Source: Micromonospora coriariae (GTDB lineage: Bacteria > Actinomycetota > Actinomycetes > Mycobacteriales > Micromonosporaceae). Taken from it: 64,000 nucleotides of DNA. The stretch's first letter is position 1. Every line of letters begins with the position of its first letter. Shown here piece after piece: positions 8,435 through 16,851 of this stretch. A program made the translations under genes and the position numbers. The notes beneath the pieces are model-generated. The model saw only the letters and a program-made list of their open reading frames with translations. It had not been told where the DNA came from and made no database searches. The stretch spans positions 5,270,001 to 5,334,000 of the forward strand of contig NZ_LT607412.1 of NCBI RefSeq assembly GCF_900091455.1, read 5' to 3'.

Positions 8435-9250
8435 TCAGCCCTTCGTCGCGCCGGCGGTGAGGCCGGAGACGACGTACTTCTGCACGAACAGGGCGATCAG
8501 CATGATCGGCAGCGTGACGACGCTGGCCGCGGCCATGAGGCCACCCCAGTCGATGCTGGCGTAGCCGACGAAGTCGAAGATCGCGACGGGCAGGGTCTTG
8601 GTGTCGGCGCCGGAGAGCACCAGGGCGAACATGAAGTTGTTCCAGGAGAAGATGAACGACAGGATCCCGGCGGTGGCCACCCCCGGTATCGACAGCGGCA
8701 GCGTGATCCGGCGGAACGCGCCGATGTGGGTCAGCCCGTCGACGAGCGCCGCCTCCTCGAGTTCGATGGGCAGGCTGTCGAAGTAGCCCATCATGATGTA
8801 GACCACCAGCGGCAGCGACACGAACATGTGGCTCAGGATGAGCACGCTGAAGCCGCCGACCATCTTCAGGTTGGAGAAGACGTAGTACCAGGGCACCAGC
8901 AGGGAGACCCCGGGGATGACCCGCGCCATCAGCACGACGAGCGCGGACTTGCGCATGTTGAAGCGGCTCATGGAGTACGCCGCGGGCACGCCGAGGACGA
9001 TGGAGAGCACGGTGGCCGCGAAGGCCACCCAGAGGCTGTTGACGATGAACTCGACGTAGTTGGCCTGCTCCAGGACGTTCGCGTAGTTCGTCAGGGTGGG
9101 CGAGAAGGCGAGTGCCTTGCCCGTGTCGTAGATGTCGACGTTCGTCTTGAACGAGGCGGCGACCATCCAGAGCAGCGGCGCGAGCAGCGCGATCACCACG
9201 ACGGTGAGCGCGACCACGCGGAACGCCCGGTAGGCGGGGCTGGACTTCAT
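8435..9250 (-). CDS. sugar ABC transporter permease (MalG type)
   Basis: 271 residues with six predicted membrane helices. The EAA loop that contacts the ATPase is EEAALVDGLTHIGAFRRITLP (about residues 180-200). It is the carbohydrate uptake family 1 inner-membrane subunit of the MalG branch. The start overlaps the upstream permease stop by 4 bases. No ATPase gene is present; actinobacterial sugar importers often share MsiK encoded elsewhere. Confidence 0.92.
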   Translation of the reverse strand: MKSSPAYRAFRVVALTVVVIALLAPLLWMVAASFKTNVDIYDTGKALAFSPTLTNYANVLEQANYVEFIVNSLWVAFAATVLSIVLGVPAAYSMSRFNMRKSALVVLMARVIPGVSLLVPWYYVFSNLKMVGGFSVLILSHMFVSLPLVVYIMMGYFDSLPIELEEAALVDGLTHIGAFRRITLPLSIPGVATAGILSFIFSWNNFMFALVLSGADTKTLPVAIFDFVGYASIDWGGLMAAASVVTLPIMLIALFVQKYVVSGLTAGATKG

Positions 9251-10194
9251 CGCCGCGCCTCCTTCCTACGCGACGTGAGGGCCCACATCGACCCGATGAT
9301 GATCAGGAAGAAGACGATGAGGACCGTCGATGAGATGCCGTACTCGTTGTAGTCGAAGCTCAGGCCGTAGGCGTACACGTTGAGCGTCTCGACCTCGTGG
9401 AAGGAGCCACCACCGCGGCCCTTCGTGGCGTAGAGGATGTCGAATGTCTTCAGCGCGTCGATGCCGCGCAGCAGGATCGCGACGACCACGGTCGGCATCA
9501 CCAGCGGCAGGGTGACGTGCCGGAACCGCTGCCAGGTGCTGGCACCGTCGATGCGCGCCGCCTCCTGGGGCTCGTCGGACAGCGAGGTCAGGCCGGCGAG
9601 CAGGATCAGCACCACCATCGGGGTCCACTGCCAGACGTCGATGAAGATCGTCGTGGGCAGGGCCGAGTGCTGGCCGGCCAGCCACGGTTGGGGTGCGATG
9701 CCGACCCAGCCGAGGACCTGGTTCGCCATGCCGATGTTCGGGTCGAAGATGAGCCGCCACATCATGCCGACCGCGACCGGGGTGGCGACCAGCGGCATCA
9801 GGATGGCGACCCGGACCCATTTCTGACCCCGGAACGGTCGCCACAGCAGCAGCGCGACGGCCATGCCGAGGACGACCTCGAACAGCAGCGCGACGACGGT
9901 GAACGCGGCGGTCCGGCCCACGGCCGGCCAGAACCGGTCGGTGTCCGTGAGCACCTCGACGTAGTTCTGGAAGCCGACGAACTCGGATTCGGCCCGCACC
10001 GAGCCCTCGGCGTCGGTGAGGCTGAGGTATCCGGTCCAGGCCAGCGGAAAGACGATCAGTGCGGCGACGAAGACCATGGCCGGCGCCGCGAAGAGCCACT
10101 TGCGATGGTCGTTGGCCCAGCGGGCCCACGCCGGCGTGTCCGGTGTCTCCGAGGCTCGGAGGGGCGGTCTGGTGGGGGTGGTCACTGCTGCCAT
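9247..10194 (-). CDS. sugar ABC transporter permease (MalF type)
   Basis: 315 residues with six predicted membrane helices and the EAA loop EPQEAARIDGASTWQRFRHV. The chosen ATG at 10192-10194 (MAAVTTPTRP) has GGAGAT five bases upstream; an in-frame upstream start at 10251 would lie inside the intercistronic hairpin. It partners with the MalG-type permease and the lipoprotein encoded upstream. Expected substrate: a sugar acid or short oligosaccharide, inferred from the dehydratases in the operon. Confidence 0.92.
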   Translation of the reverse strand: MAAVTTPTRPPLRASETPDTPAWARWANDHRKWLFAAPAMVFVAALIVFPLAWTGYLSLTDAEGSVRAESEFVGFQNYVEVLTDTDRFWPAVGRTAAFTVVALLFEVVLGMAVALLLWRPFRGQKWVRVAILMPLVATPVAVGMMWRLIFDPNIGMANQVLGWVGIAPQPWLAGQHSALPTTIFIDVWQWTPMVVLILLAGLTSLSDEPQEAARIDGASTWQRFRHVTLPLVMPTVVVAILLRGIDALKTFDILYATKGRGGGSFHEVETLNVYAYGLSFDYNEYGISSTVLIVFFLIIIGSMWALTSRRKEARR

Positions 10195-10221
10195 GAGATC
10201 TCCGGGGTGGGCGGGCCGGAC

Positions 10222-10255
10222 GGGGGTGGCGGAGCCGGACGGCCCCGCCACCCCC
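10222..10255 (-). terminator. intercistronic hairpin between binding protein and permeases
   Basis: An 11-bp stem (GGGGGTGGCGG with CCGCCACCCCC) and a 12-base loop lie in the 70-base gap between the binding-protein stop and the permease start. Such hairpins often make a partial terminator or mRNA-stabilising end that keeps binding-protein levels above permease levels. That role is inferred. Confidence 0.6.
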
Positions 10256-10264
10256 GCGCCAGGC

Positions 10265-11554
10265 TTACTTGGCCTCGTCGTCCAGGAACTTCTGGAACGC
10301 CTCGTTGGCGGTGTCGGCGGCCGCCGCCGCGTCCTTGCCCGCGATGGCGTCGACGATCGGCTGGCCGACGATCTCCCGGGCCTGGGCGACCTTGTTGACC
10401 AGCGGGCGGTCGTGACCCACGCCGTCCTTCGTGCTGGCCGCGATGGCCTCGACGAGGTCCTTCGGGTACGTGGCGGTGCCCTCCGGGTTGGCCCAGACCG
10501 AGGTACGCGCGCCCGGCACGCCGGACTTCTGCTGCGCGAGCGTCTGCTCCTTGCTGGTCGCCCACTCGACGAACTTCCAGGCGTTGCTCTGGTTCTCGGA
10601 GTTGTCGTTGATGCCCAGCGCCCAGGAGGGGATGTTGTAGGGCTTCGAACCGGCGGGGCCGGCCGGGAAGGGCGCGAAGCCGACCGTCTCGGAGACCTTC
10701 GACTTGGCCGGGTCGGTGGCGTTCTTGTAGAGCGAGTTGGCCTCGGTGTAGAACGCCGCCTTGCCCTGGGTGAAGATGGCCATCGCCTCGGGCCAGCTCA
10801 TGTCGGTGCTGACGTTCGCCGGGCCGTGGTCCTTCAGGAGCCCGCCGTAGTAGGCGTACGCCTGCTTGGCCTGCTCGCTGTTGACGGAGGCCTTGCCGCT
10901 GCCGTCGATGAAGTCACCGCCGAAGCTGTAGAGGAAGCTGGAGAACTGGGTGACCGCCGGCGACTTGCCGGTACGCGCCACGAAGCCCGCGATGCTCGGG
11001 TCGGCAGCCTTGATCTTGGCGGCGGCGGCCTTGAGCTCGTCGAGGGTCTTCGGCGGGGCGGTCAGACCGGCCTTGCCCAGCAGGTCCTTGCGGTAGTAGA
11101 GGACCTCCTGCTCGGTGATGATCGGGACACCGACCGCCTTGTCCTCGTACGAGGTGGCGTCCACCGGGCCGGCCTGGAAGTCGCTGAAGTCCCAGTCCTT
11201 GTTGGACTTCACCTTGTCGGACAGGTCGGCGAGGTACTTGTTCTTGGCGAACAGCTTCCCCTCCTGCAGGGGGCGGTACATCATCACGTCGATGTCGCTG
11301 GAGCCGGCGTTCAGCTTGACGTTGTACTGGTCGGAGAGCTGGTCCTCGCCGAGTTGCGTGATCTCGACCTTCAGGCCGGTCTGCTTCTCGAACTCCGGCA
11401 GGGCCTGCTTGATGTTCTCCGTCCACACGTGGTTGGCCAGGGTCACCCGCACGGTCTTCGAGGAGGCGCTGTCGTCCCCGCCGCCGCCGCACGCCGACAG
11501 GCCCATGGCGGCAACCACGGCCAGAGAAGTTCCCAATATCGATCGACGCCGCAC
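10265..11554 (-). CDS. extracellular sugar-binding lipoprotein (ABC transporter)
   Basis: 429 residues. A short basic N-terminus and hydrophobic stretch end in the lipobox LSAC (Cys22), so the mature protein is lipid-anchored outside the membrane. The body is a family-1 solute-binding protein (VRVTLANHVWTENIK, FPAGPAGSKPYNIPSWALGI, AWKFVEWATSKEQ). First gene of the operon SBP, permease, permease, dgoD, manD, gntK. The promoter and operator-like sequences are in the 127-base region shared with the divergent GntR/FCD regulator. Confidence 0.93.
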   Translation of the reverse strand: MRRRSILGTSLAVVAAMGLSACGGGGDDSASSKTVRVTLANHVWTENIKQALPEFEKQTGLKVEITQLGEDQLSDQYNVKLNAGSSDIDVMMYRPLQEGKLFAKNKYLADLSDKVKSNKDWDFSDFQAGPVDATSYEDKAVGVPIITEQEVLYYRKDLLGKAGLTAPPKTLDELKAAAAKIKAADPSIAGFVARTGKSPAVTQFSSFLYSFGGDFIDGSGKASVNSEQAKQAYAYYGGLLKDHGPANVSTDMSWPEAMAIFTQGKAAFYTEANSLYKNATDPAKSKVSETVGFAPFPAGPAGSKPYNIPSWALGINDNSENQSNAWKFVEWATSKEQTLAQQKSGVPGARTSVWANPEGTATYPKDLVEAIAASTKDGVGHDRPLVNKVAQAREIVGQPIVDAIAGKDAAAAADTANEAFQKFLDDEAK

Positions 11555-11610
11555 GTCCGTCTCTCCTTCTGTCGTGGTCGCCGCTTCGGGGGTAGAGCGG
11601 GACCTCGTTG

Positions 11611-11662
11611 TTAACGTCCGCTTAACGTCCGGATGCTAGGCCGATAAAGCGGATTTATTCAA
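11611..11662 (-). promoter_or_regulatory. promoter of the sugar-acid operon with operator-like repeats
   Basis: On the minus strand, -35 TTGAAT (11657-11662) and -10 TAGCAT (11633-11638) are separated by 18 bases. The spacer holds the inverted repeat ATAAA-GCGGA-TTTAT (11644-11658). Near the expected transcription start TTAACGTCCG is repeated directly at 11611-11620 and 11622-11631, one helical turn apart. Both are good candidate sites for the divergent GntR/FCD regulator. Identification is by inspection only. Confidence 0.6.
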
Positions 11663-11681
11663 GGGGTGATCTTCAACTGAT

Positions 11682-12458
11682 ATGCTCCAACGCGTGGACC
11701 GGTCCTCATCAGGGGTTGCAGCCGTCCAGAAGAAGGCCCCTGCCGAGGCCGGGCTGCACGCACAAGTTCTCGACCACCTCGGCACCGCCATCTGCGGCGG
11801 CCAGCTGACGCCCGGCTCCGTGCTCAACATCGACGAGCTGGTCGACAGGTACGGCGTCTCCCGCTCGGTCGTCCGCGAGGTCCTGCGGGTGCTCGCCGCC
11901 ATGGGGTTCATCGAGACCCGCCGCCGGGTCGGGGTGATGATCCGGCCGACACGCGACTGGAACGTCTTCGACCCGCAGGTGATCCGCTGGCGACTCGCCT
12001 CGGAAGGCCGGATGGCGCAGATGCGCTCGATCACCGAACTACGGACGGCCGTCGAGCCGCACGCCGCCTGGCTGGCCGCTCGCCGGGTCGACCACGACGA
12101 GGCGAGCGACCTCGTCGGCTTGGCGGCGAAGATGTGGGCCGCGGGAAAGGCCGGCGACGAGGAGCGCTTCCTCCACCTCGACATCGAGTTCCACAGGCGG
12201 GTGCTGGCCGCCTCCGGTAACGAGATGTTCGTCAAGCTGCAGGACCTGGTGGCGGAGGTGCTCACCGGCCGCCACCACTACGACCTGATGCCGCACTACC
12301 CGCACGAGCAGGCCCTCCAACTGCACGCCGACGTGGCGCAGGCGATCCAGCGCCGCGACGGGGACCGGGCCCGCGCCGCCATGGTCCAGATCATGGAGCA
12401 GGCGTTCGGCGAGATGAAGTCGATGTGGGAGCAGACCGGCGAACCCGGCCAGGGCTGA
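11682..12458 (+). CDS. GntR family regulator, FadR/FCD subfamily
   Basis: 258 residues. The N-terminal winged helix (residues ~25-85, RYGVSRSVVREVLRVLAAMGFI) is followed by a C-terminal FCD ligand domain with the metal-binding LDIEFHRRVL and later His residues (LQLHADV). FCD regulators commonly respond to sugar acids such as galactonate or gluconate, matching the divergent operon. The ATG at 11682 is 15 bases from an AAGGGG; a GTG at 11694 is the alternative start. Predicted to repress the sugar-acid operon until its ligand is present. Confidence 0.9.
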   Translation: MLQRVDRSSSGVAAVQKKAPAEAGLHAQVLDHLGTAICGGQLTPGSVLNIDELVDRYGVSRSVVREVLRVLAAMGFIETRRRVGVMIRPTRDWNVFDPQVIRWRLASEGRMAQMRSITELRTAVEPHAAWLAARRVDHDEASDLVGLAAKMWAAGKAGDEERFLHLDIEFHRRVLAASGNEMFVKLQDLVAEVLTGRHHYDLMPHYPHEQALQLHADVAQAIQRRDGDRARAAMVQIMEQAFGEMKSMWEQTGEPGQG

Positions 12459-12477
12459 GCGGGGTTCCTGACTCGGG

Positions 12478-12560
12478 TCAGGTGGTCGGGCGCAGCTCGC
12501 TGAGGAGCTTCTCCACCCGGCTGCGGATCTCGTCGCGGATGGGGCGTACGGCTTCGACGC
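12478..12560 (-). pseudogene. C-terminal remnant of an ArsC-type arsenate reductase
   Basis: The minus strand reads VEAVRPIRDEIRSRVEKLL then SELRPTT and TGA. This matches the C-terminal helix of thioredoxin-coupled arsenate reductases (low-molecular-weight phosphatase fold). The catalytic N-terminal two thirds are absent, so it is a gene scrap. It abuts a second scrap on the opposite strand. Confidence 0.65.
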
Positions 12561-12682
12561 CCTCACCGGCGACTGGGCCGCCGCCCGCGACGTGCAGCTC
12601 GACCTGCCCGAAACCGGCGTCCGCAACAGCAAGCCCGTCGCCCCCGCCAGCGGTCAGGCGCCGGCGGCTGTTGCGGCGGCTG
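12545..12682 (+). pseudogene. possible C-terminal remnant of an arsenic-linked flavoprotein
   Basis: The plus strand reads AYGFDALTGDWAAARDVQL then DLPETGV before turning Ala-rich. This resembles the C-terminal tail of FAD/NAD(P) oxidoreductases found beside arsC in actinobacteria, where an LPETGVC tail is typical, but here the Cys is Arg. Recognition is from memory and tentative; the next to overlapping ArsC scrap supports it. Confidence 0.35.
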
Positions 12683-12688
12683 ACCGCG

Positions 12689-13150
12689 TCAGTCCAGGCA
12701 GAACTCGTTGCCCTCGGGGTCGGTCATCACGATGAAGCCGGCGTTCAGTGGGGGAGCGGGCTCGGAGCGACGGACCCGCGTCGCTCCGAGCCCGACGAGC
12801 CGGCCGGCCTCGGCCTCCAGCGCCGCCATCCGCTCCTCTCCCTGCAGCCCCGGGGCCGCACGGATGTCGAGGTGGACGCGGTTCTTGGCGACCTTGTCCT
12901 CCGGCACCTGCTGGAAGAACAGCCGTGGGCCGTGCCCGTCCGGGTCCTCGATGGCCGATCTCGTGTTGCGCTCCTCCTCCGGTACGCCGATCCGCGCGAG
13001 GAAGTCGTCCCACGCGACCAGCGGGTCGGCGCCCTCGGGCAGGTCGACTCCGGGCGGGCCGGGGAGCACGTAGCCCAGCACCTCGCACCAGAAGCGCGAC
13101 AGCGCCCGCGGGTCGTGGGCGTCGAAGGTGACCTGGATGTGGCGGCTCAT
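12689..13150 (-). CDS. VOC (glyoxalase/bleomycin-resistance fold) protein
   Basis: 153 residues from ATG 13148-13150 (MSRHIQVTFDAHDP); the longer open frame upstream has no family similarity. Two beta-alpha-beta-beta-beta modules are seen: VTFDAHDPRALSRFWCEVLGY at the front and VHLDIRA..., MTDPEGNEFCLD at the end, as in actinobacterial glyoxalase-like proteins. Substrate unknown; roles range from lyase to drug sequestration. It faces the arsenic-gene remnants on its 3' side. Confidence 0.87.
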   Translation of the reverse strand: MSRHIQVTFDAHDPRALSRFWCEVLGYVLPGPPGVDLPEGADPLVAWDDFLARIGVPEEERNTRSAIEDPDGHGPRLFFQQVPEDKVAKNRVHLDIRAAPGLQGEERMAALEAEAGRLVGLGATRVRRSEPAPPLNAGFIVMTDPEGNEFCLD

Positions 13151-13342
13151 CGGGTTGCTCCGTTCGTAGCGGGTCTCGGCAGGTCGCGCTGCGGGCAGAC
13201 CTCCATCCACGAGCCACCCTGCCACGCCCGGCGGACAGAATCGGTCCGCTACTCCCGGCGGTGGGCAGTGCCGTGGCACCGCGCTCCGCGGGCATTCGCA
13301 GGGACCGTCGGGTGTGTACCTTGTAGAGAATCGAACGCGGCG

Positions 13343-14176
13343 ATGGGGGGCCCGGTGACTGGCCGGAGCGGAGAACTGTCAGCGGCGGACCGGATCGACA
13401 CCACGGTCGCGCACCCGGCTCGCAGGTACAACTACCTGTTGGGCGGCAAGGACAACTTCGCCGCTGACCGGGAGTCGGGTGACGCCCTCGCGGCAGCGAT
13501 GCCCACGATCCGGCTGGCCGCGGTCGAGAACCGGATGTTCCTGCAGCGGGCGGTGCGATTCCTGGCGCAACAGGGCGTCCGGCAGTTCCTGGACATCGGC
13601 ACCGGCATCCCGACCGCCGACAACACCCACGAGGTCGCCCAGGCGATCGACCCGTCAGCCCGGGTCGTCTACGTCGACAACGACCCGATCGTCCTCGCCC
13701 ACGCCCGCGCGTTGCTGAACAGCACTTCTGAGGGCCGCACCGCCTACCTCGACGCCGACCTGCGTGAGCCTGACAAGATCCTTGCCCATCCGGATCTGCG
13801 GACCACGTTGGATCTGTCCCAGCCCGTCGCGCTGATGCTGGTGGCGATCCTGCACTTCATCCGTGATGACGAAGACCCCAAGGGCATCCTCGACCGGTTC
13901 GTCGCCGCGCTGCCCGCCGGCAGCTACGTGGTCGCCTCGCACGTCACCTGGGAATACCTGCCGCCGACCGTGACCGCGAAGCTCGAAGCCAGCAATCACG
14001 ACGGGCGGTTCCGCGCCCGGAGCACTGAGCAGTTCGCCGAGCTGCTCGCCGGGATGGAGCTCGTCGATCCGGGCATCGTGTCGGTGGCGCGGTGGCGCGC
14101 GGATGACGCGCCTCAGCCACGTCCATCCGTGCAGGACGTGTCCGTCAACGGCGCCGTCGCCCGCGTCGTGCGATAG
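13343..14176 (+). CDS. SAM-dependent methyltransferase, DUF574 family
   Basis: 277 residues. The actinobacterial DUF574 signature is clear: TTVAHPARRYNYLLGGKDNFAADR near the N-terminus, then the SAM loop FLDIGTGIPTADNTHEVA and VVYVDNDPIVLAHARALL. The family adopts a class I methyltransferase fold and is often multicopy in Streptomyces and Micromonospora; substrates are unknown. The ATG at 13343 has little ribosome site; a GTG at 13355 preceded by a run of G residues is an equally good start. Monocistronic. Confidence 0.9.
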   Translation: MGGPVTGRSGELSAADRIDTTVAHPARRYNYLLGGKDNFAADRESGDALAAAMPTIRLAAVENRMFLQRAVRFLAQQGVRQFLDIGTGIPTADNTHEVAQAIDPSARVVYVDNDPIVLAHARALLNSTSEGRTAYLDADLREPDKILAHPDLRTTLDLSQPVALMLVAILHFIRDDEDPKGILDRFVAALPAGSYVVASHVTWEYLPPTVTAKLEASNHDGRFRARSTEQFAELLAGMELVDPGIVSVARWRADDAPQPRPSVQDVSVNGAVARVVR

Positions 14177-14255
14177 CCAGCGGCGGCGGCTTCCCGCGCA
14201 CCGCGACGAGGCCCTGCGGCTGCGCGGCGAACAGGCGTGACCGCGCCGTGACGGC

Positions 14256-15146
14256 CTATGCCGCGCGGACGGGTGCCCGGCTCTGTGCGACTGTCGTCCA
14301 GCCGGGATGTCTGCCCTCGATCGCGACTGTGACCAGCAGCCCGGGATGGTCCGTCGCCCCGTGCATTTCTATCGCCCGGCGGCAGCAGATCCTGACGTCG
14401 GCTGTCGTCATGACGTGTTGCAGCGCGCCGTCGTCGATCCGCAGGTACTCCGGCGGTACGCAGGACTGCACGTTGGGGGAGCGGTCGCGCCGGAGATTGA
14501 GGTCGCCGAGCACCACCGTCGGCGCGTACCCCAGGCTCCTGCTGATCGCTGGCACGACCGTGTTGAGCAGGTGACGGCACTGGGCGAGCGCGACTGTGAA
14601 GCTGGTGGCCGCCAGATGTGTGGTGCAGGCGTGCAGCGAGCGGGGGACCTGGACGCAGAGCCAGGCACGTTCTTCCGGGTCCGTGGCATCCTGCGCCGGG
14701 TAGAGCCCGCTGCGCAGCGTGTACGGGGTGTTCTTCGCCTCGACTCGGGTCAGTAGGGCGATGCCGTACGGCTCGCCGTTGCGGCACTGGGTGACGGCGC
14801 CGCTGGGGCGGTCGCCCGCAGCCTTGAAGGCGGACACGACCGCGCCGTCGGGGTGGGCGGTCACCAGCGCGGCCTTCAGCACCGGAACATCGCTTCTGCA
14901 GATCTCGTTGAGAGAGACCACGTCGGGCACCTCGGCGCTGATCACCTCGGCCGCCGCGGTCACCGACCGACCCGTGTAGCAGCCGGCGCGGCCGCTGTTG
15001 CAGAGGTTCATCTGGAGCACCCGCAGGGCCGAGGACTCGAGCTTGATGTTGATGGTCATCGGCGGACGGGCCGGCACCGCGGCGGCGGCGATCAGGCACA
15101 CGACGGCCAGTGTCCAGCGGAGAGATCGGTACCAGCGGTCAGCCAT
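14256..15146 (-). CDS. exported endonuclease/exonuclease/phosphatase family protein
   Basis: 296 residues. An N-terminal hydrophobic segment (WTLAVVCLIAAAAVPARP, about residues 10-30) indicates export. The EEP fold motifs are visible in order: VLQMNLCN, DVVSLNEIC (metal Glu), THLAA, LGDLNLRRD (catalytic Asp/Asn) and GATDHPGLLVTV (catalytic Asp-His). The mature part has several Cys residues that may form disulfides outside the cell. Possible activities are nuclease or phosphodiesterase; none can be chosen. The start ATG 15144-15146 (MADRWYRS) is where family-like sequence begins. Confidence 0.82.
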   Translation of the reverse strand: MADRWYRSLRWTLAVVCLIAAAAVPARPPMTINIKLESSALRVLQMNLCNSGRAGCYTGRSVTAAAEVISAEVPDVVSLNEICRSDVPVLKAALVTAHPDGAVVSAFKAAGDRPSGAVTQCRNGEPYGIALLTRVEAKNTPYTLRSGLYPAQDATDPEERAWLCVQVPRSLHACTTHLAATSFTVALAQCRHLLNTVVPAISRSLGYAPTVVLGDLNLRRDRSPNVQSCVPPEYLRIDDGALQHVMTTADVRICCRRAIEMHGATDHPGLLVTVAIEGRHPGWTTVAQSRAPVRAA

Positions 15147-15330
15147 GCGCGATCCGCGGAATCTGACCAAGGGCGGCACCGCCCAGCAGGCGGCACCTCC
15201 GGAGGCGGGTGTCGCGGGTGACGTCGACGGCTGGCTGCTCGGGCACGCGGACTCCGGATGAGGCAGGCGACAGTCTTCGCCGAGGTGCAGTGATCTTACT
15301 GCTGGTCCATCGTCAGCAGCACAATGCCTG

Positions 15331-15365
15331 CGGGCCGTGTGGGGCGCAGAACCCCACACGGCCCG
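15331..15365 (-). terminator. terminator downstream of the xylanase gene
   Basis: A 14-bp perfect stem (CGGGCCGTGTGGGG with CCCCACACGGCCCG) and a 7-base loop lie 44 bases beyond the xylanase stop. It isolates the xylanase transcript from the downstream EEP gene on the same strand. Confidence 0.75.
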
Positions 15366-15408
15366 GTCGTGCTCCGGTGGTCCTCGTCGGCTCAGCCGAG
15401 CCGGTGGG

Positions 15409-16593
15409 TCAGCGGCGCGGCTTCGGAGTGATGCGTGGCAGGACGTACGGCGGGCCGGCGAAGATCAGGTCGGACTTCAGCTCGTGGTACGCCCGCTTGG
15501 GCTGGTAGTTCTCGTCGTAGATGGTGGCCATGCCCTGTGGCGGGTCGCTGAACCAGCCGGGCACCCAGGAGTGCCGGTCGGTGAAGCCCCAGACGGTGTA
15601 CGACAGGCAACTGCGCACGGCCAGGCAGGCCTTCATCAGCACGCTGAAGTTGGCCGCCGACGCCTGCAAACGAGGGTTGATCTCGGCCGAGTCGCCGGGA
15701 TCGGGCAGCTCGCTGCGAACATCGACCTCGGTGAACGCGGTGGCGACACCGAGCGAGCCGAACTTCTTCAGCGCGGCGGTCACCTGGAGGGTGTCGTAGT
15801 TGCCGTACTGCGTGCCCAGGTGGCCCTGGGAGCCGACGCCGTCGATCGGGACGCCCTGGGCGCGCAGCCCCTTGACCATGTCGTAGACGAACTGCGACTT
15901 GTCGTCCGCGGGGTTGCCGGAGCCGAACGCCTCGATGTTGTAGTCGTTGTAGAACAGCAGAGCCCTGGGGTCGGCGGCCCGCGCCCAGCGGAACGCGTCG
16001 GCGATGTAGCCGGGCCCGAGGTTCTGCGCCCAGAAGCCCTTGTAGTGCAGGGTCGACGGGGTGTCCCACGGGTCACTGACCGCCTCGTTGACCACATCCC
16101 ACTGCCAGATCTTGCCCTTGTAGCGTTTGACGACGGTGCTGATGTGCTTGCGCAGCAGCTCGCGCAGCTCCTGCTTGCTGATGGAGCCGTCGGCGACGCC
16201 ACTGGTCAGCCAGGTGGGCAACTGGTTGTGCCAGACCAGCACGTGGCCGCGCACGCTCTGCTTGTTGCGCCTGGCGAACTCGACGAGTTGATCGGCCGCG
16301 GCCCAGTCGTAGACGCCGCGGGTGGGCTCCAGGCTCTCCCACTTCATCGCGTTCTCCGCAGTGACCGAGGAGAACTCGGAGGCGGCCAGCCTGCGGTACT
16401 GCGGGTCGTTGGCGTCGTTGAGGACCGCCAGGTCCACCGCGGTGCCGACCTGGAGACCGTGACGCAGCCCGAGAGCGGCCAGGCTCTGGGCGGTGGGATC
16501 GTACGGCCGACTCGCGGTGGCTGGCACCGCGTTCAGTGCCGCAACGGTCGCGACCGCGACCGCGCCGACACTGATCCACCGTCGTTGCTTCAT
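15409..16593 (-). CDS. secreted GH10 endo-1,4-beta-xylanase
   Basis: 394 residues. The signal peptide ([20 protein letters not shown]..., cleavage after ATA at about residue 27) sends it outside the cell, where it cleaves internal beta-1,4 bonds of xylan. GH10 marks are WHNQLP at 121-126, acid/base E170 in WDVVNEAV, nucleophile E289 in TEVDVR, and the substrate residues of [10 protein letters not shown]. It is a single catalytic domain with no carbohydrate-binding module. The ATG at 16591-16593 has an AAGGAAGG ribosome site. The gene has its own promoter and operator-like palindromes upstream. Confidence 0.95.
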   Translation of the reverse strand: MKQRRWISVGAVAVATVAALNAVPATASRPYDPTAQSLAALGLRHGLQVGTAVDLAVLNDANDPQYRRLAASEFSSVTAENAMKWESLEPTRGVYDWAAADQLVEFARRNKQSVRGHVLVWHNQLPTWLTSGVADGSISKQELRELLRKHISTVVKRYKGKIWQWDVVNEAVSDPWDTPSTLHYKGFWAQNLGPGYIADAFRWARAADPRALLFYNDYNIEAFGSGNPADDKSQFVYDMVKGLRAQGVPIDGVGSQGHLGTQYGNYDTLQVTAALKKFGSLGVATAFTEVDVRSELPDPGDSAEINPRLQASAANFSVLMKACLAVRSCLSYTVWGFTDRHSWVPGWFSDPPQGMATIYDENYQPKRAYHELKSDLIFAGPPYVLPRITPKPRR

Positions 16594-16613
16594 CTGCCTT
16601 CCTTTCGGCACCA

Positions 16614-16638
16614 ATCGACATTTGTCGATCATCAAATG
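16614..16638. promoter_or_regulatory. palindromes in the xylanase leader
   Basis: Two overlapping inverted repeats lie just upstream of the xylanase ribosome site: ATCGAC-ATTT-GTCGAT (16614-16629) and CATTTG-N8-CAAATG (16619-16638). They could be an operator or an mRNA hairpin near the start; the function is unknown. Confidence 0.4.
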
Positions 16639-16749
16639 GAGGGTGCGGGCATGGTGCTGATGGGCTGGGAGCAGGGTCGGTGCCGGGTGTCCGGAGATCT
16701 CGGGCTGACCGTGGTGGGCGCTGACAGCGGTGGGGACCGGAAACCTGCT

Positions 16750-16851
16750 CGAAACGTTAAGGCCGTCGATGGAGCCCGTCAAGGTCGAACACTTCCGGAA
16801 ATCCATCGTGTGACCTGCGGCGTACCGATGCCCTTCAGTTCGAAACTTCCG
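16750..16851 (-). promoter_or_regulatory. xylanase promoter with LacI-type palindromes
   Basis: On the minus strand -35 TTGACG (16777-16782) and -10 TAACGT (16754-16759) are 17 bases apart, giving a leader of about 150 bases. CGAAACGTTAA (from 16750) overlaps the -10, CTTCCGGAA (16792-16800) sits just above the -35, and CGAAACTTCCG (16841-16851) lies further up. The last resembles the CGAAASTTTCG-like palindromes near actinobacterial xylanase genes. The remainder of 16594-17142 shows no gene; the malate synthase promoter should also lie there but was not identified. Confidence 0.55.

Noticed and set aside
12425..13342. Upstream extension of the DUF574 methyltransferase frame
   Set aside because: It passes through the VOC gene and arsenic remnants without family similarity. 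The methyltransferase starts at 13343 or 13355.
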